Assembly: GCA_964030785.1 (NCBI GenBank)
Contig: OZ034969.1
Coordinates: forward strand, 48,743,701-48,807,700
Reading direction: 5' to 3'
DNA from: Siderastrea siderea
Lineage: Eukaryota; Cnidaria; Anthozoa; Scleractinia; Rhizangiidae
Length of the DNA stretch: 64,000 nt
The position numbers were made by a program, and so were the translations under genes. This document shows positions 1-11,000 of this stretch, one piece after another (the first letter of the stretch is position 1; every line of letters starts with the position of its first letter). The notes under the pieces are model-generated. The model worked only from the letters and a program-made list of their open reading frames with translations, searched no databases and was not told the DNA's origin.

Positions 1-1252
1 TTAGCATTGCAACAAAGTAAGCAGTCTCACTTGCTAATTTCCTTTTACCTCTGGTTTGAAGAGTCCTAGTCACTATCTTAGTTATATTTGGATGTTTTAG
101 ATTTCGATAGATTAATCTTAGAGAAGATGAATTTTGATTTTGTGTTGAATTTTTAATCTACTTTTAACACTTCAAGATTGATTTGTAAGGCGCCTTAGGA
201 CTTTATGATTAAGGTGCTAATTTTGTAACTTTTTTTCACAATGATAAAGTATTATAATTGTATTTCATTACAAAATGTGTGTTACTCATAGGTTTATTCA
301 AAGGAAATCAAACTCAACTTCATTTGAATGGTTTTGTACCAAGTCACAGAATTTTTACACAAAGGCAATTCCATGACACGTTTTCCTTGTCAAGCTGTAC
401 ACATGAGCAAGTTCAGCTAATTGACAGCTATCGTGCCAAGTGCCTTTGCTCAAAACCTTATATTAGTGTGAGACTTTTACAACAAGGCAGTGTTCAAATG
501 CACTCTCATATTTAATGTCCCTAAAATTAAACGTGTCATGTGCAATTAATCATCAAAGCAAAGCTGCCCATATTTACTAAGCAACACAATTACTTTACAG
601 TGTAAAAAGTAACTAATGGAATATTTTTTGTTCTTATAAGATAAAGGCAAAGTCATCGAAATCAGCTGCTAACAATAACAGCATTTTTTTTACTCTTAAA
701 AAACATAACAGTCACACATTATTTTCAGCTTTGCAATTTCACATACATTTGTATTTCTGGTTCGCACTATATACATAAATACAAATTTGCGTTAAAAGGT
801 GATGGTTAAATCTCAATGCAATATCTCAGAAAACGGTAAGCTTACTCACGTTGTCGACATCTTTGCCACGTTATATATGGGATAACCGTTTTGTTTATGA
901 GTTGTTGGTGTTGACAATATAACATAATTGCTGTATCTTAAATGGCTTAAAATTAACAGTTAGTTAATTAGTACTATTTTTCAGCGATGTCTCTGCGGTG
1001 CTACATATACCGTATTATATTAGTGTATAAAGACTAGAGCCGACATTCAACATACAGCTTTTTCATATTTTCAATATTGTTTTCCAGCAATAACCTGTTG
1101 AATTGTTAAACCTTTAAGAGAATAGGCTAAAATAAGGGTACATTTATTGCGTTAGAAAGGCGGTATAACAAATAAAAAGATCCTTGACATTCGAGAGTGT
1201 TATCGGTCTATAATAACAGGACAAAACGCGGGTACATGAGGTAAATGTCACC
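1..1252. other. AT-rich sequence without a recognisable gene
   Basis: No long open frame, splice-bounded exon or repeat terminus is visible here. The only open frames are short, without domain features, and look like chance. The stretch could be intergenic or intronic; nothing in the sequence decides which. Confidence 0.5.
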
Positions 1253-1326
1253 ATGTTTACAAAAAATTTTAAGTTGCTTGTGTTAGACGCGTGCTGGTTG
1301 TTGCATATGGGCATATGTGGCTGTCG

Positions 1327-1990
1327 AGGTAGTTTTCACGGTCGCGGGAGTTGTGAGGGTTGTGGGAGTTGTGAGGGTTGTGGGAGTTGTGAGGGTTGTG
1401 AGAGTTGTGAGGGTTGTGGGAGTTGTGAGGGTTGTGCGGGAGTTGTGGAGGTTGTGAGGGTTGTGGGAGTTGTGAAGGTTGTGGTCAGTTGTGAGGGTTG
1501 TGGAGCTTGTGGGGGTTGTGAGGGTTGTAGAAGTTGTGGAGGTTGTGGGAGTTGTGAGGTTGTGGGAGTTGTGAGGGTTGTGGAAGTTGTGAGGGTTGTG
1601 GGAGTTGTGGAGGTTGTGAGGTTGTGGAGGTCGTGAGGGTTGTGAGGGTTGTGGGATTTGTGAGGGTTGTGGAAGTTGTGAGGGTTGTGGGAGTTGTGGA
1701 GGTTGTGAGGTTGTGGAGGTTATGGGAGTTGTGGAGGTCGTGAGGGTTGTGAGGGTTGTGGGAGTTGTCAGGGTTGTGAGGGTTGTGGAGGTTGTGGGAG
1801 TTGTGGAGGTTATGAGGGTTGTGAAAGTTGTGAGAGTTATGAGGGTTGTGGAGGTTGTGGGAGTTGTGAGGGTTGTGGGTTGTTGAAGTTGTGAAGGTTG
1901 TAGGAGTTGTGGAGGTTGTGAGGGTTGTGGGAGTTGTGAGGGTTGTGGAGGTTGTGGGAGTTGTGAGGGTTGTGGGTGTTATGGAAATCC
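1327..1990. repeat. Degenerate 9-bp minisatellite, GTTGTGRGN units
   Basis: About 70 tandem copies of a 9-bp unit varying around GTTGTGAGG and GTTGTGGGA fill about 660 bp. The plus strand is almost only G and T. Because 9 is a multiple of 3, every frame stays open, so long low-complexity frames (Val-Val-rich on plus, Thr-rich or His-Asn-rich on minus) appear without meaning. A few units carry A or C changes, so the array is not freshly amplified. Confidence 0.95.
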
Positions 1991-2011
1991 GTCTTTGCAC
2001 TGGATACTTAC

Positions 2012-2133
2012 CAGACGCGGCCTCTTTTAATTTATCGTTAGTTAAAATGTATAGATTTCTTAGTGCAGGGAAAAGTGATGCCACAGCTTTGTATTTGCCC
2101 TCAAAGAGGCAAAAAAGTACACTGTCTGAAGCT
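2012..2133 (-). CDS. Candidate internal exon of an unknown minus-strand gene
   Basis: On the minus strand a segment of 122 nt is open and bounded by CTGTAG upstream and a strong GTAAGT donor downstream. It would encode a peptide containing SVLFCLFEGKYKAVASL and NLYILTNDKLKEAA, which has ordinary amino acid composition unlike the repeat next to it. I do not recognise the family. No neighbouring exon could be joined to it. It could be a genuine exon, an old exon of a transposon, or chance. The minisatellite lies directly downstream and would be in the following intron. Confidence 0.25.
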
Positions 2134-2139
2134 CTACAG

Positions 2140-2295
2140 CCATAGTGGGTAACGGTTATGCCACAACCAGAAATACAACTCCTAAAAACTTGCTGGTTGT
2201 GGTCGTTGTGTCCCAACCTGACGCACAACCCCTAAAAAGGAGCTGTTTGTGGTGGTTGTGCCACAACCAGAAGCCCAACCCCTAAAAGTCCATCC
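2140..2295. repeat. Short interspersed CCACAACC / GGTTGTGG inverted motifs
   Basis: Three loosely repeated segments combine ACAACC...CCTAAAA with the opposite-strand form GGTTGTGG. Each can form small hairpins. The motif shares GTTGTG with the adjacent minisatellite, which suggests a common origin or a mixed array edge. Confidence 0.5.
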
Positions 2296-2756
2296 AAAAA
2301 CGTGCCACATTTGGTATCTCCCTCGCCAATCTAAACCGCTGAATTTAGCATCATTCGACCAACTCTAGTTTGATCGGGTTAACGAATTTTGTAGGAAATC
2401 TAATGTGACTCCAGCAGCTATGGATGCCAACAGATGATTCTTCGTCACAGCAGGAGAAATGGCCTTGAAAACGTTAGGGAGGACACTAGCTTGTGGAGCG
2501 AGGAAAACAAATTTGCATTTCTCCATAGCTAGCTTGTTGTGTGTCTTGACAAACTGTGAGCCAGCGGGCTGGCCAGCAGGCCAGCTTTATATTGGCACCA
2601 GGGCTTTAAAAAATCCGCCATGCAGCTCTATATGTAATCGAAATGTAATACCCTCGGTAGATGACAGTTTCTTTGGCGGGAAAACCGCGAGAGTTTGCCA
2701 CATGGAAACTGACAACCATCGTAGACTGAAATGGACTAGAATGGTCAGTCAAGGGA

Positions 2757-2880
2757 AGACGTTAGGTTTCCAGTTTATGATTTGAGGAATATTAAACAAC
2801 TAAACAAGGAACTCGAGAGAGATGAAGGATTTTGTCCACTGCTTGTGCTTTTTTTTAAAATAAATAAAGAAATAAAGAAA
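2757..2880 (+). repeat. Inverted-repeat arm 1 (partner 3540-3672)
   Basis: About 120 bp running from GACGTTAGGTTTCCAGTTTA through CTCGAGAGAGATGAAGG to the (AAATAAAG)n tail are repeated in reverse complement at 3540-3672 with few mismatches. The pair flanks the 5' piece of the PYCR pseudogene. The tail suggests two copies of one small interspersed repeat in opposite orientation. Confidence 0.85.
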
Positions 2881-3052
2881 TAAATATATAAATAATCATA
2901 GAGAAATACGGGAGTGACCCTACAGAAGCCCCTACAGAGATCAGTTTCGTAGTTTACATTAAAAAAAAAAAAGAACAAACGAAACAAAACAAAACAAAAC
3001 AAAAACAAAGCAGGTGAGAAACTTTCAAAACGTAGACGTGACAGTTATTTTA

Positions 3053-3135
3053 TATGACTCGCATGGCTCGCATGAATGGCTCACATGGCTCGCACGTTGA
3101 CTCGCATGGCTCGCATGCGTCGCTGGTTCGCATGT
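3053..3135. repeat. Degenerate GGCTCGCAT minisatellite
   Basis: Roughly eight imperfect copies of a 9-10 bp unit around TGGCTCGCAT lie between the two PYCR pseudogene pieces, part of the sequence that interrupts the copy. Confidence 0.8.
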
Positions 3136-3402
3136 TGCACACACTCGCTTGTTGTCGCCAGTCACGGTACAATCCATGGATCGAAGTTGACTCGAGTCCT
3201 CCTCTAAGCGAGAGCTGGCAACAATCGCATTTGCTTTGATTATTCCAGCGGACAAAAATGCTTTAACGATATCTTTTGCTACTTTTCCACCGCCAATAAA
3301 ACTTAAGGATGAAATCAAATTCATGATTCACCGTACTTGAGAGTACTTGATTAGTCACTGATGCAAAGGGTGCTAAGGGTGGATCTACTGCTCTAAATCT
3401 TG

Positions 3403-3434
3403 ATAATGATAATAATAATAATAATAATAATAAT

Positions 3435-3468
<34 letters not shown>

Positions 3469-3472
3469 TATT
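3403..3472. repeat. (AAT)n microsatellite
   Basis: About 20 trinucleotide units of ATA/AAT with one interruption (TAATTATAAT). Confidence 0.95.
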
Positions 3473-3539
3473 TAGGGCATTTTACATAGTCTCAATGCCC
3501 TTACAATACTTAAAGAAAAGTTAAAAAATCTAGAAAAAA

Positions 3540-3672
3540 GAAAAGAAAAATTTACTAATTTATTTCTTTATTTATTCTAAAAAAGCACAGGTGGTGGACA
3601 AAATCCTTCATCTCTCTCGAGTTCCTTGTTTAGTTGTTTAATGTTCCTCAAATCATAAATTGGAACCTAACG
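3540..3672 (-). repeat. Inverted-repeat arm 2 (partner 2757-2880)
   Basis: Reverse complement of 2757-2880, including the CTCTCTCGAGTTCCTTG core and the CCTAACGTC end. It lies 5' of the PYCR pseudogene start, inside the duplicated flank. Confidence 0.85.
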
Positions 3673-3689
3673 TCGATCGAGGAATTCAA

Positions 3690-3990
3690 ATTTTTTGCAA
3701 TAATTTCCATACAACCTTTAACAAACATTAATTTCACAACTCTCATGTTTTAAATCGCAAAGTTTCTCTGTTTTACATACTTGGCGTGAAAGAACTTACC
3801 CTACCATAAAACCGGACTTAAGTCATTCAAAAACAACTTCCAGTCCAAAGAAAAAGTCATTAACTTGTCCTCAATCAGTCCGGCTTTTTCTATGAACGCA
3901 ACAACTCTCTCACTCCTTGTAACTGTCAATTGCCGAGAAAATCGTCACCTGGGCTTCCTGAAAACTGAAATCAACGTTCCAGCACTGGTA
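3690..3990. repeat. Duplicated PYCR upstream flank (matches 22555-22865)
   Basis: Shared stretches include ACCTTACCCTACCATAAAA, AACTGTCAATTGC and the spacing between them, in the same order and orientation as the region upstream of the other PYCR copy. This extends the segmental duplication beyond the coding part. From about 3990 to 4772 I see no gene or repeat terminus. Confidence 0.75.
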
Positions 3991-4772
3991 TCTAAATATA
4001 GTAATTGTGTGGTACTAGATTCTGATCAATAGCAGCATCTTAAATACGGAGCCTTAATAGTTAATCGTTGACTGTGCGGTGGACATGTCGTTTGGCGCAT
4101 TTCACATGACAATACTTTTTAGTTCGCCTTCGTCTTTTATACACACTATTGCTTTTTCCCACCCTTTCTCACCCGCGGGCCGCATCTGAGGGGCACAGAT
4201 TCGGTCTTGTCTTACCGTGGTCCCCCTTAATGCGGCTTTGCTTTGATCGGCAAACACTGAAGGTGATTTTGTTTATATTGTTCCAGTGTATTTTAATACT
4301 CGAATCCTTAAATTAATAACTGCGACGAATTATAATAACGATAACGACAATTTCTATAGCACAAAAGTCATACAATGTGCAGATTAATAAAAATGAAGTC
4401 CTAAAATACATTTTCTCAGATAAAGAAAACGATTCAAAATGTATACATATTAAGTAAAAGAAAAACAAATGGAGCTAAAAAGTGAGGTAAAAAGCTAAAA
4501 AACGTGTACACTCAAATGCTAAAAAAATGTGTTTCATTACTCGCATTGATTTAAAAGTTTCGATGGAGGTGCCTGCATAATGCTTGTAGCGGGGCATTCG
4601 ACAAGTTCGGGACAGCACCTGCCCATAATTAAACGCTGTGATTACCGAGTGTTTTTTTTAGCTAATGCAAGGAAGGCTCAGCCTCAGGATGGCTTGAGCA
4701 AACGTCGAGGGGTTTGCTATCATACACGGCATTATTGTAATAATGGGTTGCACAACCATAAAGAACTTTATT

Positions 4773-5080
4773 CAGGGGCGTAGCCAGGATTTTTCCAGAG
4801 GTGTGCACAATTTTCCAAATCTCCCCCCCCCCCTCCCCAACTCAATTCCTAATGTTTTTTCACCAGCCGTTCATTAAATTTTCCTTATCATCACCATGGT
4901 GAAGTTATGTTTTAAGCGTAAGCGTTCTTACTTGCTTTGAAATGACACCTAAGTCGTAAAATTCTTTGTAAGTTGCTTTTTTTTGGGATCATTGAAGCGT
5001 TCTGATTGCTTATCATTAATTTATTTTCGACTTTTTCAGGTACGCACGTGCGCCCGTGCGTAAAGGTAGCTACGCCCCTG
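4773..5080. mobile_element. Small non-autonomous inverted-repeat element
   Basis: The 308-bp segment starts CAGGGGCGTAGCCAGG and ends GCTACGCCCCTG, giving a perfect 12-bp terminal inverted repeat. It contains a long C-run and no coding capacity. The CAGGG start fits hAT-like miniature elements, but I could not find a matching 8-bp target duplication, so the superfamily is open. Confidence 0.75.
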
Positions 5081-5137
5081 TTAGTAGAAAAAGGAAAGAT
5101 ACGACTGTAAGGCAAACATGACAGCAACTCGAGCCAT

Positions 5138-6023
5138 TTAAGACAAGGCGCTTTCTTTTCTATTCACAAGGGCATCAAACTTTTGAAATTCACCAGCCTC
5201 CACAGTTTTTAAAACTAAAATCATGTCGCAATCTCCGATGGTGTTCAAACGATGAGCTGTAGTGATGACTGTGGAGTCCTTCAGTTTCTCACGGACTACA
5301 TTCCAGATTGTTTCTTCTGTGTCTGGATCCACATGCACAGTGGGCTCATCCAAGATGATGATCTTGTTTTGCTGCAGCAACACACGAGCCAAACAGATAA
5401 GCTGGCGCTCTCCAACACTGACATTTTCACCATTTTCCAACAACTCGTAATCCAACTGCCCCTCCATACCTTCCACCAAATCTTTCAGTTCCACATTATC
5501 CAGAGCTCACCATAATTCTACATCTTCGAAATGTCCCATAAGATCGAGATTTTTTCCTTAACGGTCCACTAAAAAGGACAGGACTTTGGCCAAGAACGGA
5601 GATAGATCGTCAAGATTCACGGAGGTTGATCTCCTTTATTGGAACTCCATCAATCATTATGTCTCCATCGGCATCTGGCATGCGCATAAGAGCTGCCACA
5701 AATGAAGACTTTCCTGCACCCGTGCGGCCTACAGCACCGATCTTTGCTCCTCCTTTGATAATAAGGTTGATTTTCTTCAGCACTTGAGGTCCCCCCGGAT
5801 AGTACGTCAGTGTAACGTCTTGGAATGTGATATTTCTTTCACCGTTGGCCAGTGTTCCGGGGGAAGTCGTCTTTCTGTGTATCCAGGTTCAGAGTCGAGT
5901 TTGGTGTACGTCATAACTCGTTCAGTTGACGTCATGAAATTTTCGACATCACATGATTTTCTGACGGCGTACTGAATGAGAGCCGCAGCTTGGATGACAT
6001 AAACCAGTCCAAGTCCGGTAAAA
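5138..6023 (-). pseudogene. ABCC pseudogene block: end of TMD2 and NBD2
   Basis: Reads GLGLVYVIQ, then the linker ERVMTYTKLDSEPGY, Walker A GRTGAGKSS, signature VSVGERQ, Walker B IIILDEPT and the H-loop AHRLNT. The motifs survive but the frame does not. It shifts near 5856, stops at 5610-5612 (TGA), shifts again near 5565 with TAA at 5558-5560, and stops at 5507-5509 (TGA). A splice acceptor TTCAG precedes 6023. The Walker B aspartate-glutamate pair and the histidine are preserved, so decay looks recent. Confidence 0.85.
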
Positions 6024-6603
6024 GCTGAATGACAAAGTAGGAAATCTTACTTAAAGAGACATTACCCCGTCTGATACATCGTGTTTTCTTAAGTATGGTC
6101 AGGAACGTACTGTACCGTTGCTCTATTTTATCATGTGAAATAAGAGGAATTGCAATTTTTTCTTGGATATCCTGTAAGTAAGGAATCAAATTTGACAGAC
6201 TGCAATCAATTTCCATCCTTGCAATCTTACTTTTATCCCCAAAGTAATTGTTCAGTTTTGCTCTTTCGACTTGTTTTGGTCAATTTAGTTTAATATTTGA
6301 TGGCCGTTTGACAATATAATAACTAAATGAAAGAAGGGAAGGAAAACTTTGATAGTTTGGCGGGATACCGTCCACTTAAAGACTGAACTTTCGGTTTGTT
6401 AACTCGTGTCGCCCAAACCTAGACTGGGGTTAGTTGTTGTTTAAATACAATTTTTAACTAGGATTTAGATGGGAATTTGTCGACATGCAGTGCCTGTATT
6501 CCAGCTATGACGGTGGTGGTATAACACAGTACCAGCACAAACAAAATATTTCCTTGTAACTAGAACTTTTATCTCTTTTCTCCCTATAATGTGTTCTTTA
6601 TAT

Positions 6604-7149
6604 CAGGGCCGTAACGAGGTATATGGGATCAAGGACCACAGTCCCGGGATCTGGGATCACAAGTCATGGAATCAGGATCATCAATTTTTTTTACATGTTT
6701 TAAGGGATCAGGGATCGCGCTTTTCTATGCCTTGATGAGTCATAAAGAAAGAAATTAAAAACGCACGGTTTGTGAGGATATAACTGTTTCTGACTTTCAA
6801 TTTTTCTCTGCTTCTTTGAATCCGTCTGCTTCGGTTTCTGTAAACCAAAAATATCCCGTCGGAGGGTGGGTGGCCAGGGACGTGTGCCCAATGGCCTCAG
6901 GGGTCGTTGTTCCCAACTTTCAACCTGAGTACACCCCTACACCACGATGAGGCACCTCCGGAGAAGAGGGGACCGGCAGGTCCCTATAGGCACTTCTACG
7001 TCCGCTGGGGAGAAAGATTGTGGAAGCCCTATGCTCCGGACAGAGTGGAATCAGGGAGCAGATTTTGCTACGTTTTGGGTATCAGGGATCAACATTTTTG
7101 GCCAAAAAATGGGATCAGTGATGGAAAAATATACCTCGTTACGACCCTG
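6604..7149. mobile_element. Inverted-repeat element, CAGGGYCGTAACGAGGTAT family, copy 1
   Basis: A 19-bp terminal inverted repeat (CAGGGCCGTAACGAGGTAT on the left, one mismatch on the right) bounds 546 bp. A perfect 6-bp duplication TTATAT lies directly outside both ends (6598-6603 and 7150-7155). Inside are several GGGATCAGGGATCA-like units and no transposase. Copy 2 is at 20699-20984. It sits inside an intron of the ABCC pseudogene. Confidence 0.9.
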
Positions 7150-7155
7150 TTATAT

Positions 7156-8659
7156 CGTAGAGGTCCTTTGTTTTAGGGAGGAATGAATTGGGTGTATCCT
7201 TTTCGCAGGGTCACCGAATAACCAAACCAATTGTCATTCGTCTCGATTTATCTGCGGCACTCTGTTTTTATTACTCTCTCTCCTCCTCCCTGTGCCCTAT
7301 CTGATGGGGTGCAGAAGTTGAAGTTAAAGGCTATGGGAAGCCAGGAAGTTTGACCCCCTTGCCATTCCCCCCAATAGGAACAGGTTTCCCATTGTTTTTT
7401 CATGGTGGAGTTTTGCACTTCAGTGTTCTCGTTTTTACTGTGCCAACTATGCATCAACGACTTTTCGGTGGAATTTGATACTAAAATAACAGCGGAGTAT
7501 GGTCCTTGCCCATAGCCATAGTACACTGGGGTTCAATCGTTGTCCGATTGGGTGAGGTAGCATTGTTTGGATACAACATTAAAAGCGGACCCTCAACACG
7601 GCCAGCGAAGGAGGAGCATCATAACATACAAAAAGCTAAACAACATACCGATAAAAAGTAGATTCTAAGGTAGATGCTAAGTAATATTTTTGGTGCCGAA
7701 GAAAATAAACCTACGGGCATCTTCACTCACCAAAATTGCAGCTATGGCTACTGTAATAATAAACAAGGAAATGAGAAGATCCACACGTACACCAAGCCAC
7801 CTTACGCTTGCCTTTACCATGATAAGCGACTGATTATAAACATCATGTCTACAGGAAGAAAAACAACAGTCACTTGTACTCGTACACCGCTATCATTACT
7901 GAGCTAAGGATGAAAACAAGTAACCCTTAATGTTAACCATTTAAAAATGGTTAACAACTTCTTTGTTTTAAGAGCTTCACTGAGTTAACAGCGAGGTAAC
8001 CCGGGGGTTGGGGAGGAGGTACTCGTTACAGTTTCGCACGGGGAGGCCCCTCCACTAGGTTCAAACCCTTATCCTTTATTATCCTTATTTTATCGAAATG
8101 GTCACCCCTTTCATATACCTAGAACAAAAATTGCCTCTCTTTATACATCAAAAATAAGCCAAAATAGTAGGTCACTGTGGGACTTTTGAGTTGTGATTTT
8201 TGCCAAAATTTTGCCACAATTTTGAGTACTTAGACTTAGTTGCTATAACTTTCAGTGTATTTTGGCGACACTTCAACATACTATATAACAGAAACTACCC
8301 TTCCGTGTACTGCAAGCGCAAAAAAGACAACCTATTTGGGCGGAGCCTCCCTGCATGTTGCTAAGCAGTGTGATTAGGTGAAGCCCCTGGGGGAATAAGA
8401 GAGGAAACTGGAAGAAACGCGGTACAAGTAAGGCAGCAAGAATCGGGGGAAATCAGGGAATTAGTACAATGTTGTGCAATATTGCAATAGCAAAAAGAAA
8501 AAAAGACAGAAACAGCTAGTAAACTGGCTGGAAATGAGCAAAGAGCAGATCAGGAAAGTAGTGTACCCATTCCAAAAAACGGAGTTGGGCTTGTCTCTTG
8601 TATGGATTCAATCAGTTAAATCGAAACCTGAAAAACTCACGGTAAGACTTATGTACGTG
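7156..8659. other. Pseudogene intron; includes repeat remnant 7999-8395
   Basis: No exon is visible. Positions about 7999-8395 are bounded by related CCCCGGG/CCCTGGGG-type ends and carry GGCGGAGCCTCCC, which recurs at 16215. This marks an interspersed repeat. The expected ABCC exon between TMD2 and the last block was not found. Confidence 0.5.
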
Positions 8660-9227
8660 TGAAACTGTTCCACGAAATCTATTTGTCTCCCTCGTGTGCG
8701 AATCGCGTCCAGTCCATCGATGCTCTCTGAAATGTGTGAGAAGACGGGACTACGGTTAATTGACTCCAACCTTTTAAACTCCCTGGATGTCTTCAAATAA
8801 TACCTTGTGATGTACAGGAATAACACAGTCATTGGTACAACAGTAAGCAGAAGCTACGGATTGGTGACAGTTGGCACGAGTATTGATGCAAACACCGCAA
8901 GCATCTCCTAGATTGAGATCAAAAAGTTTTTGGGCAATACCTCGTCCAAACAGCCTATATCTTTGGGGAACCGATTCATTATTCTTCCCACTGGATTTGA
9001 ATCAAAGAACAAGACGGGTGCTTGCAATACGGCCACAACCATCTTATCAAGAAGACGCTCCGAAAACTTCAAAAAAGCCAATAAGAATGCCTGAGATCGA
9101 ATAATGGTAAATACGAAGGCTGCACTGACTAAGCACCCATACATCGCAAGGTTTGTGTTGTCCCTTTGGTCTTGTGGGGGTTCCTTCGTCAAAAACGACA
9201 GCCACACATCCGGAGAGACTATCACTC
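8660..9227 (-). pseudogene. ABCC pseudogene block: membrane domain 2
   Basis: Encodes VLFFDSNPVGRIMNRFPKDI, a hallmark of ABCC membrane domain 2, and [20 protein letters not shown] further on. A CTGCAG acceptor precedes 9227. Two in-frame TAG stops interrupt it at 8908-8910 and 8854-8856. Where relatives have Gln and Trp at these places, both changes fit single C-to-T or G-to-A substitutions. Confidence 0.85.
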
Positions 9228-9281
9228 CTGCAAGCAATTACAGTAATAGACAGGGAAAAAAAATTCGAGAAACAAATAAAT

Positions 9282-9639
9282 CTGGAACGCTTTCCATTCA
9301 ACCAAAAATCCCGGAAATTCCGGGTGGGGAGGCGAATGGAACGCAAATTTTCCGGAATAAAATTCCAGAATTTTGGGTATACCTCGCGAGGTTGTCCTTA
9401 CGTTCCAGAAAATCGGAACAACCGGAAAACTCGGAAATTACTTTACCATTCGAAAAAATTGCGGTTTCCAGTACCTCTCTGCCATAAATTTCTGGAAATC
9501 TCAGTCAAACTGACTGGAATGGTTGGGTCCACTGGGGCTGGTATAACCAACCGGAAATTTACGCAGTTACTGTTCCATTTACCACATAAATTTTCAAAAT
9601 TTCAAACCGAAACGTTTGGTCAAATGGAAAGCGCCCCTG
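9282..9639. mobile_element. Degenerate CGCTTTCCATTTGACC element
   Basis: The left end GGAACGCTTTCCATTCAACC and right end GGTCAAATGGAAAGCGCCCC are imperfect inverted repeats. The interior is rich in short CCGGAAATTCCGG-type palindromes. It lies where the second half of NBD1 should be, next to the ABCC deletion. No clear target duplication. From 9640 to 10339 I see no gene. Confidence 0.6.
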
Positions 9640-10339
9640 ATCCGTAAACTCGACGGCCAGCCTAGTACCCAGGCGCTCTCCTCCTGTTCATGTCATGACG
9701 TCACCGAATGAGACTGCCAGTATGCCTTTCGTCATGAAATTTCGCGCCAAGTTGAGTGAGCAGGAATTGAGAACGCCGCTCGAAAGCAGACTTCTCGAAA
9801 GGATGATTTTTCACTCTAATCATGGACAATGTTAAATAGCACTAAAAAGAAAAAAATTCCTCTATCTCTTTTACGTGACGATTAATCGAGAGAGGGCCGT
9901 CATTTAGAGTACTGGTGAATCTGTTGTAGTCATTAGGCTGTAGTAAGTCTTGTTTGTAAATTGCTGTTACTGGCTATAGCAGTACTAAAGCTAACTGGGA
10001 TTCTCCATGGTTGTCAGCATCAAAATTATCATGATTTATAGCATAGTTAGTCGAGGGTCTGGTTATGGAACTCGGCAGAGTTCAAAGGCGATAACAAAGG
10101 TGGTACAATTTATGTTGATCATATCACGATCGTGCACAATCATTTGTTTTTTCGACCACTTTTTATGACTAAATAATTTAGGGCAACATTTTTATTGGTC
10201 TGTTGTTCGGAAAACGTTTAAAAGCTATTGTGGGTTGTGCACGTTCAAGGCCGAAAAACGGTAACAAATACCTCAAACAAAGAAATTTATCAGGTTTCAT
10301 GACCATTGCGCCTCATTAACGATGTTTATAGCTGTAAAA

Positions 10340-11000
10340 AACAAAAACAAACAAAATTGAAAAAAGTGCATCCTGAGAAAACCCAAGGTAAGTGAGGCAC
10401 ATAAACAACATTTCCTTTGCAAGTTATGGTTCCACTTGTGTATGAGATCTCTCCAGCGATTGCTGAAAGAAGAAGCGATTTTCCACTGCCTACTGGCCTG
10501 GTGATCACTGTTAAACTTTCCAGAGGTGAGATGAATTCTATATCTTGCAGAATAAATTCATCTTTTCGTTTGGCTTGTTTATAGGTCAAACTAGACACAC
10601 ATAAAGTCGCCTGCCTGTTTATGGAAATTTCTTCTATGTCGTTCTTATTATTACCAGCCAGACTAGTCTTTGGTTTCGCCGAGTTCCTCTTCATATTAAT
10701 TGTGTCATCTTCATTCTGGCCATGAGGGATCATGGGCAGGTTTTCCAGTAGAAGAACTCTGACTTCTATTCTGCCGAGTGAGGCATAAGCGTCGTATGTG
10801 TCCAGCAAAATAAACGGCAAGATACGCTAAGTAGATTGATAAAAGCAAGGAGCATGAAGACATTTACATGAGAGGCTGGTCAGTAAGCACAAGAGTGACA
10901 ATAGATACCAGAGTTGCCATAGGAACTGAGATGTACTTAAGGGCGGTAAAACCTGACAGCACGGCACACTTCTTACGAATGATGCTGATCTCGTGTCTAA
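10340..11000 (-). pseudogene. ABCC pseudogene block: end of TMD1 and first half of NBD1
   Basis: Reads YISVPMATLVSIVTLVLTDQ (membrane), a shifted NVFMLLAFINLL, then LGRIEVRVLLLENLPMI and NBD1 with an altered Walker A RPVGSGKSLL (Gly to Arg at its first position). The Q-loop region ends VPHLPWVFSG, after which homology stops abruptly with no donor. Frameshifts fall near 10870 and 10800. The NBD1 signature and Walker B are not found anywhere in the window. Confidence 0.85.

Larger units (their letters stand above)
2291..3322 (-). pseudogene. Broken partial copy of pyrroline-5-carboxylate reductase
   Basis: Two pieces match the PYCR copy at 21498-22274. Positions 2291-2555 match its middle (residues around the segment ending ASVLPNVFK). 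Positions about 3190-3322 match its start (MNLISSL, then the nucleotide-binding start FIGGGKVAKDIVKAF). About 640 bp of unrelated sequence, including simple repeats and one arm of an inverted repeat, separate them. Frameshifts and early stops occur in the middle piece, and the C-terminal half is absent. The start piece keeps a stretch (SSRLEEDSSQLRSMDCTVTG and onward) that is missing from the other copy. Similarity continues upstream of the start, so this is a DNA-level duplication rather than a clean retrocopy. Confidence 0.85.

Noticed and set aside
1253..2228. Long Val-rich, Thr-rich and His-Asn-rich open frames on both strands
   Set aside because: They are produced by the 9-bp tandem repeat, which cannot create stops; no conserved domain or gene context.
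4765..5088. 8-bp hAT target duplication around the element at 4773-5080
   Set aside because: The 8-bp flanks (ACTTTATT and TTAGTAGA) do not match; superfamily left open.
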